The notes under the pieces are model-generated. The model saw only the letters and a list, made by a program, of their open reading frames with translations. It was not told the origin of the DNA and ran no database searches. DNA of 53,765 bases from NCBI GenBank assembly GCA_026196445.1, contig JAPHTE010000293.1:1-53765 (forward strand), in the 5' to 3' direction. The position numbers and the translations under genes were made by a program. This document shows, piece after piece, positions 53,706-53,765 of the stretch (the first letter of the stretch is position 1; each line of letters opens with the position of its first letter). The stretch comes from Lysobacterales bacterium. Its GTDB lineage: Bacteria; Pseudomonadota; Gammaproteobacteria; Xanthomonadales; SZUA-36.

Positions 53706-53765
53706 AAACCGCCGGCCTGAGGAGGTTTGCACGGACTCTACCGGGCACTGGTAGAGCCATTCGAG

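Noticed and set aside
1..53765. CRISPR arrays, insertion sequences, prophage, tRNA or rRNA genes
   Set aside because: No regularly spaced repeats, transposase or phage genes, or tRNA-like T-arm sequences were seen on reading both strands.

Overview
The window is an ordinary-looking chromosomal segment of a moderately GC-rich gammaproteobacterium. Evidence: an rpoZ-gmk-yicC / rph-rdgB-hemW block, a gshB-tonB-yqgE-ruvX block beside a type IV pilus chemotaxis (Chp) cluster, a pilMNOPQ operon divergent from the PBP1A gene, and gammaproteobacterial types of glnS, spoT, recG and comM. Two membrane-anchored TolB-like/TPR proteins are the kind of gene common in marine lineages such as Woeseiaceae or Chromatiales-like groups; that placement is a weak guess. 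I see no phage, insertion sequence, CRISPR array, tRNA or rRNA.

Layout. (1) 1-6232, minus strand: Chp cluster pilG-pilI-pilJ-chpA; chpA runs off the left edge and loses its kinase core. pilH and pilK are absent from their usual places. (2) 6503-9434, plus: gshB, a TonB-like gene, yqgE, ruvX. (3) 9820-12253, minus: a LytTR response regulator without a sensor, then comM. (4) 12559-16014, plus: PII protein, a beta-hydroxyacid dehydrogenase and the first TolB/TPR membrane protein. (5) 16026-22550, minus: recG, ridA, spoT, rpoZ, gmk, yicC. (6) 22664-26954, plus: rph, rdgB, hemW, rpmE2 (zinc-free L31), gltA. (7) 26962-30067, minus: an unknown 217-residue gene and ponA, which carries an in-frame amber codon. 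(8) 30377-35437, plus: pilMNOPQ, closed by a terminator shared with convergent sixA. (9) 36290-43099, plus: pepN, two lipoprotein genes (one extremely Tyr/His then Arg rich) and the second TolB/TPR protein. (10) 43160-53705: mnmG (no rsmG after it), a minus-strand dicarboxylate symporter, glnS, a lemA/M48-peptidase pair, an iron-type alcohol dehydrogenase and an NTT-like MFS protein.

How it fits together. Two type IV pilus modules lie about 24 kb apart: Chp signalling plus the TonB-like gene, and the PilMNOP/PilQ alignment complex and secretin. A SixA phosphohistidine phosphatase gene sits against the second module. Because ChpA has at least three Hpt-like segments and the usual phosphate-sink regulator PilH is missing, a SixA-ChpA link is a speculative but testable idea. 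The rest is housekeeping: stringent response, nucleotide pool sanitation, RNA processing, cell wall, translation and central carbon metabolism.

No clearly new multi-gene system stands out. The best leads are the amber codon in an otherwise intact ponA, the reduced Chp cluster, the Tyr/His-to-Arg lipoprotein, the two TolB/TPR membrane proteins (one with an inverted repeat over its promoter), a perfect 16-bp palindrome before pilM, and a minus-strand terminator about 285 bases beyond the LytTR gene.
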